DNA from: RGIG8767 sp964386235
GTDB taxonomy: Bacteria > Bacillota > Clostridia > Lachnospirales > Lachnospiraceae
DNA length: 52,499 nt
Reading direction: 5' to 3'
Assembly: GCA_964386235.1 (NCBI GenBank)
Contig: CAYLSH010000003.1
Coordinates: forward strand, 1 to 52,499
Shown one piece after another: positions 27,951 through 37,362 of this stretch. Positions within the stretch are counted from its first letter, which is position 1. Every line of letters begins with the position of its first letter. Position numbers and translations under genes: made by a program. The notes beneath the pieces are model-generated. The model saw only the letters and a program-made list of their open reading frames with translations. It did no database searches and was not told where the DNA came from.

Positions 27951-29165
27951 CTAAAGGGCGGCATGTGTTCCGGCAAGATAACCGGAGGTCCATGCCCATT
28001 GCAGATTATAGCCGCCGCATTTGCCGTCAATATCCAGCATTTCACCGCAGATATACAAGCCATTCTGATAAACGGACTGCATATGATCATCCACCTCGTC
28101 AAACGCTACACCACCGCTGCACACCTGTGCCTGTTCAAAAGGGTTCACCTGCTTGGGCGTTACAACAAACGCCTTCATGGAATCGCATAAACGCTGTATT
28201 TGGGGCCTTATGGATCCCTGTATGCGATCCGAAGGGCGAAGATCATATTCGTTTAACAACAAAAGAGAAATCTTTTTATGTAGGAGTCCTAAAAGAAATT
28301 CTTCCATCGTTCTGCCCTCGTACTGCCGGATACGGTCCGTATAAAAATCACACCATTCTTTAGCAGACATATGCGGAAAGAAATCAAGGATTACTTTAAC
28401 CTGTTTGCGCTGATCGAGAGATTCGGCAATGAAACGGCTCATCTGAAAAACAGGAATCCCGGAAATGCCGTAATCCGTCAGTTGTATTTCTCCCTGTTCT
28501 TCACTTTTGATCCGGTCATCCACATATAAAGAGACTCTTCCTTTGACACGCACACCTGCGATCATCGAAAAAAAGGTTTCTTTGCATCTGACCTGAACCA
28601 ATGCAGGATATAGTTTACGGATCTTATGCCCAAAGGCTTTGGCAAGGTCATAACCATCGCTGTTTGCATTTTTAATACCGGCTTTGCTGCCGCACGCAAG
28701 AATCACGGCATCAAAACAGGCTTTTCCCTTTGAGGAAGTAACCACAAATCCCTTCTTTTGCGAATGGGAAATGCAAATGGACTCCACACCGGTTTCCAAA
28801 ACAATCTTTTTCCTTGCTAACATTGTCATAAGCACATCCAAAACAGCGGATGCCTGCTCACAATACGGATAAACATATCCATCCTTTTGTCTGGTTAACA
28901 TACCGATATTTTCAAAAAAAGAAATCGTATCTTCCTGGGAAAATCGTGCCAGACACCGGGCAAGTTTGTCCGCATCCAAAGTATAATAATGCTCCGGTCC
29001 CATATCCATATTAGTCAGATTACATTTTCCGTTGCCGGTCGCTAACAGTTTTTTTCCGGCTTTTTCGTTTCTTTCATAGATTGTAACCTGATTATTTTCA
29101 TTTGCCGCGCAAATTGCCGCCATCATGCCCGAAGCACCGGCTCCGACTACTAATATTCTTTTCAT
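27951..29165 (-). CDS. HI0933/YhiN-family flavoprotein
   Basis: The 404-residue protein has an N-terminal FAD motif VVGAGASGMMAA, the family signature GKKLLATGNGKCNLTN, and a C-terminal GGVAFDEV and CGEMLDIDGKCGGYNLQWAW (seen as MLDIDGKCGGYNLQ). HI0933-like flavoproteins are conserved but not assigned a reaction. Start is the ATG at 29165 with GAGGT upstream. It precedes the COG2509 gene closely; the two form a pair common in clostridial genomes. Confidence 0.9.
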   Translation of the reverse strand: MKRILVVGAGASGMMAAICAANENNQVTIYERNEKAGKKLLATGNGKCNLTNMDMGPEHYYTLDADKLARCLARFSQEDTISFFENIGMLTRQKDGYVYPYCEQASAVLDVLMTMLARKKIVLETGVESICISHSQKKGFVVTSSKGKACFDAVILACGSKAGIKNANSDGYDLAKAFGHKIRKLYPALVQVRCKETFFSMIAGVRVKGRVSLYVDDRIKSEEQGEIQLTDYGISGIPVFQMSRFIAESLDQRKQVKVILDFFPHMSAKEWCDFYTDRIRQYEGRTMEEFLLGLLHKKISLLLLNEYDLRPSDRIQGSIRPQIQRLCDSMKAFVVTPKQVNPFEQAQVCSGGVAFDEVDDHMQSVYQNGLYICGEMLDIDGKCGGYNLQWAWTSGYLAGTHAAL

Positions 29166-29198
29166 AAATAACCTCATGTCTGAGCGACTTAATTTTTG

Positions 29199-29816
29199 TC
29201 AACTGGTATACGATTCTAAAAATGCGTATACCTCGCCAATCGTATTAAAACATTTGGTGGAAATAATCTGTTCTTTCACTTCATCAGGAAGCATCTCAAG
29301 AGTCAGATCCGTTGCCATAAAAATCTCGTCCATATTGTCCGAACGATAAACACAGAGTTCATGGTCAATTGCTTTTACATAATAAATAATCTTTTCTTCT
29401 TCGGGCGCATAAACCTTTTTTACTCTGATCTGCTTTGGATGAAACGAAATAAGCTCCATGGAAAGCAGTCCCTTTTTCTTATCCTCAAAATCAGGGCTTG
29501 CTTCATAACGGGCAATTTCCTCGATCAATTCTTCCCTGTTAAGACCCAAAAAATAAAACGGCACTTCTTCCGCAAAAGAATCTTCCCTCGTTTTTCCGCG
29601 ATATTGTTCAATCTCATAGACCGTATCGCAGGTAACTACATTGCTTTTGGTACTGACGCTTAAATCCTGCATTTCTTCTGTCGTCTGATTTTGTATAAAA
29701 GACCCATCCTCCTTTTTGTTTTCAGAAGGATAGCCCCAGTCATAAAGCAGATAAATCAGGATCAAAATAAATATAACTATAATACATAACAAACTGATAC
29801 TTTTCAAAAATCGCAT
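29199..29816 (-). CDS. BofC-like membrane-anchored protein
   Basis: The 205-residue protein has one N-terminal transmembrane helix (about 5-25), then an extracytoplasmic part. Its last 60 residues resemble the BofC C-terminal domain (LPDEVKEQIISTKCFNTIGEVYAFLESYTS, quoted here only as LPDEVKEQI and YAFLESY). BofC in Bacillus restrains the SpoIVB protease in sigma-K checkpoint control. Sporulation genes yqfC and yqfD lie upstream. The match is by eye and moderate. A GTG four codons earlier coincides with the ribosome site, so I take the ATG at 29816. Confidence 0.6.
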   Translation of the reverse strand: MRFLKSISLLCIIVIFILILIYLLYDWGYPSENKKEDGSFIQNQTTEEMQDLSVSTKSNVVTCDTVYEIEQYRGKTREDSFAEEVPFYFLGLNREELIEEIARYEASPDFEDKKKGLLSMELISFHPKQIRVKKVYAPEEEKIIYYVKAIDHELCVYRSDNMDEIFMATDLTLEMLPDEVKEQIISTKCFNTIGEVYAFLESYTS

Positions 29817-29866
29817 ACATAACTCCACTTTTTTGAATAGTATCAGTATTATGATTAAAAAATATA

Positions 29867-31465
29867 CTATAATCGCAGTCTGCTTCGTAAAAAAGCAACC
29901 GGATAATAATTTAACGTTCTCTTCAATGCCATTTCATCTTTTTTGCTGATGCCACGCAAAGCAATCAGTGTCAGATAATACAACAGATAACCCAAAATCA
30001 TGCTTAAAATCATAAGCAAAACATTCATCATCACAAATCTGTCCAAAATGATAAACAATACCATCATCACAATGGAAGCCGCTCCGTATTTACCGACCTT
30101 GTAAAGGATGTCCATAATATCCGGACGTATCTTTTTGTAAACCAGTACAAAACCAAGAAGTATCTGCATTCCGAAAAACAGATAAAAAGAATAAACCAAA
30201 TTCAGAAAAGAGGCATTCGTACTCTTTAGCATAATTCCCAAAAAGACCATTTGAACCACAAACGATAGAATCTGTGTACCAAAGGCTTCCAGATCCATAC
30301 CGGATGCTTTCATAACCGCATGCAGTGCCTGTGTGATACCCGCGCATAAAACCAAAAATCCGGCTGCCTGTAAAACCTTGGCCGCATACGAATACTGGCC
30401 GGTGTAAAAAACCTTAACCAGAGGGTCTGCTAAAAATGTCAGAATCACCGACGGCGGAAGCAGCATAAAGAAACTGTTTTTGATAATATACTGCGTGCGG
30501 ATCATGGCCGTTTTCGGATCCTGTTTGCGATAATCATTGTGCAGTCTGTATTTTTCCCTTGCGATGTATTCTGCAAAAATCGCAAGGATAAAAACTGCGG
30601 GAAGAAATACCCGGCTGAATAAAATACCACAATTTACAAAGGCTCTCTGTGCCGTAATCTCCGTTTTACCTGCCATATACAGATACAACAATCCGCCTGC
30701 AAAAATGGACAAAACCGGGAACCATTGATGCAGGGATATCTTAAAAGCTGTCGTAAAAACAGCACCATGCGTCATCTTTTTAGAATCCATGCTTCTTAAA
30801 TTTCTGCCTTCTCTTTTCGGAAGACGAAGCCGTACACTCAAGACAAGTACCGTGATCAACACAATAAGGGAGGCAAAAAAGTATACGCATGCAACTGCAA
30901 GTGCCATATAGGCATTGGTTACATAATCAATCTTAAGGAGTGCCGCCACTTTATTACCATATTCTTTAAAATGTGAAAAAAATACAAAAATTAAGAGTAT
31001 CGGCAATATCGTTCTAAGAAGTGTTGCAATATGCACAATAACGGTGTTGGTATTGCCGTTCTGATAACCGCATACCGCATCGGTAATACCATTTATTAAT
31101 AATACAAATGCTAACACCTGTAAGATAGGTGCCATAAAAGTAGTGCCTGTCAGTTTCAGGCAAAATGCCGGTGCTGCTAACAAGCTGATCAGACATAGCA
31201 AAATCCCGACAATGCCCACATAGATCAATGCCGGTTTTAATATGATTTGTGCATTGCTGTTAAGTCCCTTACTGTTGCGCATACTGACCATTTTGGATAT
31301 ACCGGTCTGAAGTCCTCCAAAAAAAACATTGTAAAGTGCTGCCAAAAACAGCAGGGATATTCCTAAAAATCCCATTCCGCAGTCAAATAAAAAATTCTCT
31401 AACACAATCAGAAACAGGATATTTACGATCTTCATAATACTATTAAGTGATATTCTGTTATTCAT
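29867..31465 (-). CDS. Polysaccharide flippase-like membrane protein (MOP superfamily)
   Basis: The 532-residue protein has about twelve to fourteen transmembrane helices in the MATE/Wzx/SpoVB arrangement, with an N-terminal GISKMVSMRNSKG loop typical of this group. Substrate could be an exopolysaccharide or a lipid-linked wall precursor. The first ATG with a usable site is 31465, seven bp after ybeY; a TTG 24 bases earlier overlaps ybeY. No glycosyltransferases lie next to it, and with spore genes upstream a SpoVB-like role is possible but not shown. Confidence 0.8.
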   Translation of the reverse strand: MNNRISLNSIMKIVNILFLIVLENFLFDCGMGFLGISLLFLAALYNVFFGGLQTGISKMVSMRNSKGLNSNAQIILKPALIYVGIVGILLCLISLLAAPAFCLKLTGTTFMAPILQVLAFVLLINGITDAVCGYQNGNTNTVIVHIATLLRTILPILLIFVFFSHFKEYGNKVAALLKIDYVTNAYMALAVACVYFFASLIVLITVLVLSVRLRLPKREGRNLRSMDSKKMTHGAVFTTAFKISLHQWFPVLSIFAGGLLYLYMAGKTEITAQRAFVNCGILFSRVFLPAVFILAIFAEYIAREKYRLHNDYRKQDPKTAMIRTQYIIKNSFFMLLPPSVILTFLADPLVKVFYTGQYSYAAKVLQAAGFLVLCAGITQALHAVMKASGMDLEAFGTQILSFVVQMVFLGIMLKSTNASFLNLVYSFYLFFGMQILLGFVLVYKKIRPDIMDILYKVGKYGAASIVMMVLFIILDRFVMMNVLLMILSMILGYLLYYLTLIALRGISKKDEMALKRTLNYYPVAFLRSRLRL

Positions 31466-31472
31466 CCGTATA

Positions 31473-31994
31473 TTATTCCTCTCCGTCAAAATCCCTTGTA
31501 ATCTGCAATAATGAAAGAATCTGTTCCTGCTTTTCTTCCATCTGTTTTGCTTCTTCTTCCGTCATATGGTCATATCCGCATAAATGATACATGCTGTGTG
31601 CGATCAAAAATGCATATTCCCGCTTCCGGCTGTGACCGTATTCTTTTGCCTGACTGATAATCCTGTCTGCATTGAGGATGATATCCCCTAAAATAATGCA
31701 GTCCGTCTCCGGATCCTTATAATCCGCTTCCATACCTTCCGGTATCACAAATGCAGATGGGGAAGCAAACTCCAGATTTGGGAAGGATAATACATCGGTT
31801 GGTGCGTCAATCTCACGCATCTGTTTATTGTATGCCCGGATTCCCTCATTATCCGTCAGTAATACATTTATCTCCGCATCAAAAGGACATAATTCTACCC
31901 GAAGTACCGTTTCGATTACCATACCTGCGGTTTCTTCTAACGGAAAATCAAATTCCGTATCGGTTTCATTTTCAAGATAAATCTGTATTTTCAT
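31473..31994 (-). CDS. ybeY: Endoribonuclease YbeY
   Basis: YbeY is a zinc RNase for 16S rRNA maturation and ribosome quality control. The metal motif reads HSMYHLCGYDH (three histidines), matching HGxLHLxGYDH with two relaxed positions. The DVLSFP motif is also seen. The 173-residue length is normal. It follows phoH by 14 bp, the near-universal phoH-ybeY order. Confidence 0.95.
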   Translation of the reverse strand: MKIQIYLENETDTEFDFPLEETAGMVIETVLRVELCPFDAEINVLLTDNEGIRAYNKQMREIDAPTDVLSFPNLEFASPSAFVIPEGMEADYKDPETDCIILGDIILNADRIISQAKEYGHSRKREYAFLIAHSMYHLCGYDHMTEEEAKQMEEKQEQILSLLQITRDFDGEE

Positions 31995-32008
31995 GCTTAC
32001 TCCTGTTG

Positions 32009-33034
32009 TTAACTGCGTGATTTCTTATAAGAACGATCCTTTTTGATGCGTTCTTTATTGTGTTCCTTTGTCTGTTCCTTAGCTTCATACACTTCGTATG
32101 CCTTTACGATCTTTTGTACAAGAGGATGACGTACCACATCCTTACTGGTCAGATGACAGAACGCAATTCCTTCCACATTGTGAAGTACCCTACAGGCAAC
32201 ATCAAGTCCCGATCTTGTCCCGGTTGGAAGATCTTTTTGTGTTTCATCCCCGGTCACGATGACCTTTGAACCAAATCCGATACGGGTTAAAAACATCTTC
32301 ATCTGTGCCGGCGTGGTATTCTGCGCTTCGTCCAGTATAATATAGGCATTGTCCAGTGTACGTCCGCGCATATACGCTAAGGGAGCTACTTCAATCAGTC
32401 CCTTTTCCATATTTTTCATGAAACTTTCCGCACCCATGATCTGATACAGGGCATCGTATAAGGGACGCAGATAAGGATCCACCTTACTTTGTAAATCTCC
32501 GGGTAAAAATCCGAGTTTTTCACCGGCTTCGATTGCCGGACGCGTCAGGATGATTCTTTCCACTTCGTTATTTTTAAAAGCCGTGATTGCTTTTGCCATG
32601 GCAAGATAGGTCTTACCGGTTCCCGCCGGTCCCATTCCAAAGACGATCATATTCTCATCAATGGCATCCACATATTCCTTCTGTCCCATCGTTTTTGGTT
32701 TGAGCGGTTTGCCGCTTATCGTATGACAGATCACTTCCTGATCCATATTAAGAAGTTCTTCTTCTCTTTCTTCCATCCCCATCGCAATTGCGTAATCCAC
32801 ATCCTGTTCCAAAATCGTATTCCCTCTTTCCGAAAGTGTCTTTAAAGTCTCCAGAACCTGTTTTGCACAGGCAGCTCTTTTTTCGCTTCCCCTGATCATG
32901 ACGCAATCATCCCGGTTAAAAACATCCACATCAAAAGCCCGTTCTATTTTCTTGATATTACAGTCACATTGTCCGAATAGAGCAACGCAGTGTTCCATTG
33001 GAATCTCAATGCGCTCCGTTATCATTTCACCCAT
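32009..33034 (-). CDS. phoH: PhoH-like ATPase
   Basis: The protein couples an N-terminal KH-like/RNA-associated region (about 1-110) with a PhoH P-loop domain: Walker A GMGPAGTGKT and ILDEAQNTTPAQMKM (Walker B). Its role is thought to be in RNA metabolism with YbeY. The longest frame begins at TTG 33052, but the ATG at 33034 has TTGGAG seven bases upstream and is preferred (341 residues). The C-terminus is a basic tail, KERIKKDRSYKKSRS. Confidence 0.93.
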   Translation of the reverse strand: MGEMITERIEIPMEHCVALFGQCDCNIKKIERAFDVDVFNRDDCVMIRGSEKRAACAKQVLETLKTLSERGNTILEQDVDYAIAMGMEEREEELLNMDQEVICHTISGKPLKPKTMGQKEYVDAIDENMIVFGMGPAGTGKTYLAMAKAITAFKNNEVERIILTRPAIEAGEKLGFLPGDLQSKVDPYLRPLYDALYQIMGAESFMKNMEKGLIEVAPLAYMRGRTLDNAYIILDEAQNTTPAQMKMFLTRIGFGSKVIVTGDETQKDLPTGTRSGLDVACRVLHNVEGIAFCHLTSKDVVRHPLVQKIVKAYEVYEAKEQTKEHNKERIKKDRSYKKSRS

Positions 33035-33048
33035 GTATTTTCTCCAAA

Positions 33049-34230
33049 TCAATTATCCTGTTGCAGGACATCAATCACAAAAGATCCGGTCAATCTCAAA
33101 TATTGACTATCAGATTCTATTTTAACATTATTTTCTATAATTTGTACCCCTTTTTCATTTAATTCTTTCATAGTTTTCTCTAAAAACTGTTTTAACAGTA
33201 TTTTCCCCTCTTCCTCTCCATACAGATCCTCTATTTCCACGTATTCACAATACCTTCTGCTCCCGATATAAAGCGGAATGGATAATTCTTCCAAAACCGG
33301 ATGGGTCTTTTCTTTTACTGTCACATCATAAAGATGATATGTATTTTTTTTGTAAAAGAAACCCAGATAATGCTGTCCCAAACGGATATAAGGAAGCGTA
33401 TATTCCTTTCCCGTATAATTCTTATGCCGGTAATAACGGCTTATTTTACGGTGCATGGGATATTCTGTGCGTATCGTCACATCCGCGTCGGCGTCCACCA
33501 TATCATAGGATATAATATTTCCGTCATTATCATAGATGGGCACCCTTCCTTCCACCAAAACCGTACCGGTTTCCACTTCATCCCCAACCTTTACAAGGGG
33601 GACTCCTTTTCTGGTAATCATTTTTACAATGATCCCCTTCATACCGCAGATCAGATCATCCCCCTCTTTTACATTAGTAACCGTTTTATCACGAAAAGTC
33701 TCATTTTCTTTTAACGCAACCACCAGTTTTGTACCTTCGAGTTTTACCGAAACCCAGCTGATTCTGTCAAAATACTCGCGTATTTCCTTTTCTAACACAG
33801 GGATATCAATTCCGTCCTTATAACTTCCGTAATGCACGCCATGGGAATGAATAAAACGAAGTAAAATGGCATCCTCAATGGTCTGATTTCCTGAAAAAGA
33901 AAAGGACCATACAAAAAATGACATTCCATATAAAAAAAGAAAAGATAACAGAATCCCTGCAAAAAAAATTTTTCGTTTTCTATTTTTATGCACAAAAAAA
34001 GGCAGTCCATATTCTTTACGGATCTCTGCCTTCACTTTTGTTTTTTGTAAAAACGGGTCTATACGACGATAATCCAATATCGATATCCTGCATATATAGA
34101 CATCCTCCATTGGCGTAATATCCCACAAAACAATGCCATTTAACCGGCACAGATTCATAAACCGTTCCGGCGAATAGCCACCTAAAACTATTTCATAATA
34201 ACCTTTTACATAACGAAATAAACCCAACAT
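33049..34230 (-). CDS. yqfD: Sporulation protein YqfD
   Basis: YqfD is a sigma-E-type spore protein in Bacillus and is conserved in endospore formers. The 393-residue protein has an N-terminal region, a transmembrane helix around residues 90-112 (IFFAGILLSFLFLYGMSFF, 19 residues) and an extracytoplasmic region. The order yqfC-yqfD-phoH-ybeY is the same as in Bacillus, which makes the assignment secure. It lies 12 bp after yqfC. Confidence 0.93.
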   Translation of the reverse strand: MLGLFRYVKGYYEIVLGGYSPERFMNLCRLNGIVLWDITPMEDVYICRISILDYRRIDPFLQKTKVKAEIRKEYGLPFFVHKNRKRKIFFAGILLSFLFLYGMSFFVWSFSFSGNQTIEDAILLRFIHSHGVHYGSYKDGIDIPVLEKEIREYFDRISWVSVKLEGTKLVVALKENETFRDKTVTNVKEGDDLICGMKGIIVKMITRKGVPLVKVGDEVETGTVLVEGRVPIYDNDGNIISYDMVDADADVTIRTEYPMHRKISRYYRHKNYTGKEYTLPYIRLGQHYLGFFYKKNTYHLYDVTVKEKTHPVLEELSIPLYIGSRRYCEYVEIEDLYGEEEGKILLKQFLEKTMKELNEKGVQIIENNVKIESDSQYLRLTGSFVIDVLQQDN

Positions 34231-34242
34231 AAACAGACACCC

Positions 34243-34509
34243 TTAAGATGGATATTGTATGGACATAATACGTCCTTTTATTAACATATCTTCTTCTGTG
34301 TAGTGATCGATCTTTAAATGCCGTCCTTCTATCAGAATATAGGTATTCTTCCCCTGTATCCGGATACAGTTTTCGTTATACTCCAGTATTCCTTTATAAT
34401 TTTCTATATAGAGTTCTTCATTTCCAATAGCCGTTAAAATAAAGGAACCATGTGTAATATCTTTTGGTAATTGTAGTTTATCCCATAATCCGTTTTCATT
34501 TTTCTTCAT
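34243..34509 (-). CDS. yqfC: YabP/YqfC-family sporulation protein
   Basis: The 88-residue protein carries the YabP/YqfC fold: KDITHGSFILTAIGNEELYI and HLKIDHYTEEDMLIKGRI regions. It is a spore-formation gene found in endospore formers. The ATG at 34509 gives the expected N-terminus MKKNENGLWDKLQLP; a TTG 24 bases upstream is less likely. No strong Shine-Dalgarno is seen, and a small hairpin lies just before it. Confidence 0.9.
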   Translation of the reverse strand: MKKNENGLWDKLQLPKDITHGSFILTAIGNEELYIENYKGILEYNENCIRIQGKNTYILIEGRHLKIDHYTEEDMLIKGRIMSIQYPS

Positions 34510-34531
34510 GGTAAATATTATGAAAGGAAAC

Positions 34532-34548
34532 AACGGATTATGTCCGTT
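34532..34548 (-). terminator. Weak stem-loop across the rlmH stop codon
   Basis: On the minus strand AACGGA-CATAA-TCCGTT forms a 6-bp stem with a 5-base loop, followed by GTTTCCTTTC. It is too weak to be a confident terminator; it could instead be a processing or attenuation hairpin between rlmH and the sporulation genes. Confidence 0.35.
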
Positions 34549-35026
34549 ATTTATGATAGGGTTCCCCGTTTATAATGCGAAACGCTCTATAAATCTGTTC
34601 CAGTAAAATAACACGCATCAACTGATGCGGAAACGTCATATCCGAAAAACTGATCATCTGCGGATTCTCTTTTTTGATGCTTTCCTCAACACCCAGGGAA
34701 CCGCCTATGATGAAGGTAATATGACTGACGCCGGATACCGTGTTTTTCTGTATCATACCGGCAAAATCAACGGAATCATATTTTTTCCCTTCAATGGCAA
34801 GCACTATCACAAGACTATCCTTCGGAATCAGATTGCGGATCCTGTCACCTTCTTTGGAAAGAATCTGTGCAGTAACCGTATCCGATGCCTGATCCGGTGT
34901 CTTTTCATCCGCCACTTCGAGCACATTCAGTTTACAGTATTTGGACAAACGCTTTTCGTACTCTGATAAAGCATCCCTATAAAACTTTTCCTTCACTTTC
35001 CCCACTGCAATTACTGTGATTCTCAT
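34547..35026 (-). CDS. rlmH: 23S rRNA pseudouridine-1915 N3-methyltransferase
   Basis: RlmH is a SPOUT methyltransferase acting on pseudouridine 1915 in helix 69 of 23S rRNA. The SAM-binding knot motifs IIGGSLGVEESI and FSDMTFPHQLMRVILLEQIYRAF (seen as FSDMTFPHQLMR) and the hallmark C-terminal YHK are present. The 159-residue length is exact for the family. Its start overlaps the preceding zinc-ribbon gene by 4 bp. Confidence 0.97.
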   Translation of the reverse strand: MRITVIAVGKVKEKFYRDALSEYEKRLSKYCKLNVLEVADEKTPDQASDTVTAQILSKEGDRIRNLIPKDSLVIVLAIEGKKYDSVDFAGMIQKNTVSGVSHITFIIGGSLGVEESIKKENPQMISFSDMTFPHQLMRVILLEQIYRAFRIINGEPYHK

Positions 35027-35838
35027 GCTTCAAAAATCTCCGGATAGACTTCTTCTATGATATAGTCTGTAAAAGAGGCTTCCAGGTCCGGATACTGACT
35101 TACTATCATTTCTTTCATTTTTTCAATTCTTCTGAAATATAAAATCTCCATGGAAGGTTCCTCTTCCATAAACTCATTGTCAAAATTCTCTTTATCAATG
35201 TTTTCTTTGAGATAAGTCCGGATATTTTCTTTTGTATCCTTTTCCGTTCCTGCCTGTTTTTGCAGTTTCTGATAGGATCTGCGGGAGCTGATGCCAAGGA
35301 TAACAAAAAGGAAAAACATAACGCCCATAACACCCGTAACCAGAACTTTGGAAAATCCGGTTAATGAAATGGGGATAATGCCCATGTTCAATAAAATAAG
35401 TGCCACAATTCCCAATACACCCACAATTAACAGGGTATTGGCTCCGGAGCGGTATTCTTCCGCTTTTTTATCCGCTTCCTGATAGGGAGTACTGTATTCT
35501 TCTTCTGCTGCTACAACCTCTTGTTGAGATTCCGATTGCTCTTCCTCTTCTTTTTTGGCAACCTTACTCAGATATACGCGTAACTGTTTTCCGGCTTCTT
35601 TTGCATCTTTTCGATCTACAAAAAGTTCGTAAATTTCTTCTTTTTCATCGTATTCAATCTTGGTGTCGCAAATTCCGTTTGCTTCCATAAAGCGACACAT
35701 ATTCTCTAATTCTTCCTTTTCGCCAAAATAAAGGGAAGCAAATCCTTCTTCCAGCGAATCTACCAGTGCAGATCCGCAATCCGCACAAACGGTATAACCA
35801 TCCTTGTATTCATTTTTACATTTAGGACACCAGGGCAT
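35023..35838 (-). CDS. Zinc-ribbon membrane protein of unknown function
   Basis: The 271-residue protein starts with a zinc ribbon, CPKCKNEYKDGYTVCADCG, then a small alpha-beta domain like DUF2007 (about 32-90), an acidic linker, two transmembrane segments (about 135-155 and 165-185) and a helical tail. The first half looks like an intracellular sensing or regulatory module, but no ligand is known. It has AAAGGAG upstream. An intrinsic terminator lies just before its ribosome site. It overlaps rlmH, so the two are co-transcribed. Confidence 0.7.
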   Translation of the reverse strand: MPWCPKCKNEYKDGYTVCADCGSALVDSLEEGFASLYFGEKEELENMCRFMEANGICDTKIEYDEKEEIYELFVDRKDAKEAGKQLRVYLSKVAKKEEEEQSESQQEVVAAEEEYSTPYQEADKKAEEYRSGANTLLIVGVLGIVALILLNMGIIPISLTGFSKVLVTGVMGVMFFLFVILGISSRRSYQKLQKQAGTEKDTKENIRTYLKENIDKENFDNEFMEEEPSMEILYFRRIEKMKEMIVSQYPDLEASFTDYIIEEVYPEIFEA

Positions 35839-35859
35839 AATTTTTTCTCCTTTTTTTGC

Positions 35860-35893
35860 AAAATGGATCCCCAGGTCCGTGGGAATCCATTTT
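35860..35893 (-). terminator. Intrinsic terminator after nfnB
   Basis: On the minus strand AAAATGGAT-T-CCC pairs with GGG-G-ATCCATTTT, about twelve pairs with one mismatch and an 8-base loop, ending in TTTT. It is 22 bases past the nfnB stop codon and about 20 bases before the next start codon. Confidence 0.75.
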
Positions 35894-35915
35894 AATTTTT
35901 CCTATTAAAACCGTT

Positions 35916-37298
35916 TTATTTGGAAAGATATTCATCAATTCCTTTTGCAGCTGCTTTTCCGGCTCCCATTGCAAGGATTACGGTTGCGGCTCCTGTTACG
36001 GCATCACCACCGGCATATACACCTTCTTTGGAGGTTGCACCGGTATCTTCGGAAGCGATGATACATTTACGTCCGTTAACTTCCAATCCCTTTGTTGTAG
36101 AAGAAATCAACGGATTCGGAGAAGTACCAAGGGACATGATAACCGTATCCACATCAATGACAAATTCACTTCCTGCCACTTCTACAGGACGTCTTCTGCC
36201 GGATGCATCCGGTTCGCCAAGTTCCATACGGATACATTTGATACCATTAACCCAGCCGTTTTCATCCTTTAAGATCTCTACCGGATTGGTTAAAAGATCA
36301 AAAATAATGCCTTCTTCTTTTGCATGATGTACTTCTTCTACTCTTGCCGGAAGTTCTTCTTCGCTACGACGGTATACAATATGCACTTCACTGCCGAGAC
36401 GAAGTGCTGTTCTTGCAGCATCCATGGCAACATTACCGCCGCCTACAACGGCTACTTTTTTACCACGCATGATCGGAGTAGAACTATTTTCATCAAATGC
36501 TTTCATCAGATTGCTTCTGGTCAGATATTCGTTGGCAGAGAATACACCGTTTGCCGTCTCACCCGGAATACCCATGAACTTGGGAAGTCCGGCACCGGAT
36601 CCGATAAATACGGCACTAAAACCTTCATCCTCTAATAATTCATCAATGGTAATAGCCTTACCCACTACCACATTAGTTTCAATCTTAACGCCCAGGGCTT
36701 TTACATTTTCAATTTCTTTTGCTACGACCTTGGTCTTAGGAAGACGGAATTCAGGAATACCGTATACCAAAACACCACCTGCCTCATGAAGGGCTTCAAA
36801 GATCGTTACATCATATCCCATTTTAGCAAGATCGCCGGCACAGGTAAGACCGGAAGGACCGGAACCGATAACGGCAACCTTTTTATTTTTCTTTTCCGCT
36901 GTAACAACCGGTTTGATATTGTTTTCACTTGCCCAGTCTGCTACGAAACGCTCTAATTTACCGATGGAGATCGGTTCTCCTTTGATACCGCGGATACATT
37001 TTCCTTCACACTGGCTTTCCTGTGGACATACACGGCCACAGATAGCAGGAAGTGCGCTGGACTCGGAAATAATCTGATATGCTGCCTCCATATCTGCGTC
37101 TTTTACTTTTTCAATGAATCCCGGAATATTGATAGAAACCGGGCATCCCTTGATGCACTGCGCATTCTTACAGTTGATGCATCTGCTAGCTTCTTCTTTT
37201 GCTTCTTCTACATTATATCCAAGACAAACTTCTTCAAAATTGGCTGCTCTTTTTTTTGCGTCCTGTTCACGGACAGGAACTTTCTTTAAAACGTCCAT
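35916..37298 (-). CDS. nfnB: NADH-dependent ferredoxin:NADP+ oxidoreductase, subunit B
   Basis: The 460-residue protein looks like the small subunit of glutamate synthase: N-terminal CxxC clusters (RCINCKNAQCIKGCP and CGRVCPQESQCEGKC) for two [4Fe-4S] centres, a FAD Rossmann motif VIGSGPSGLTCAGDLA and an NADPH motif VVGGGNVAMDAAR. A gltB-type large subunit is absent, and an NfnA-type flavoprotein precedes it, so I name it NfnB of the bifurcating transhydrogenase. The pair can couple NADH, NADPH and ferredoxin. The identification rests on pairing and architecture rather than a unique motif. Confidence 0.85.
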   Translation of the reverse strand: MDVLKKVPVREQDAKKRAANFEEVCLGYNVEEAKEEASRCINCKNAQCIKGCPVSINIPGFIEKVKDADMEAAYQIISESSALPAICGRVCPQESQCEGKCIRGIKGEPISIGKLERFVADWASENNIKPVVTAEKKNKKVAVIGSGPSGLTCAGDLAKMGYDVTIFEALHEAGGVLVYGIPEFRLPKTKVVAKEIENVKALGVKIETNVVVGKAITIDELLEDEGFSAVFIGSGAGLPKFMGIPGETANGVFSANEYLTRSNLMKAFDENSSTPIMRGKKVAVVGGGNVAMDAARTALRLGSEVHIVYRRSEEELPARVEEVHHAKEEGIIFDLLTNPVEILKDENGWVNGIKCIRMELGEPDASGRRRPVEVAGSEFVIDVDTVIMSLGTSPNPLISSTTKGLEVNGRKCIIASEDTGATSKEGVYAGGDAVTGAATVILAMGAGKAAAKGIDEYLSK

Positions 37299-37362
37299 TT
37301 CTTCTTCCTTTCAATCATCAACATAGTTTTTCTCGACAAATAAGTAAAACAGGTTTTCCTTA

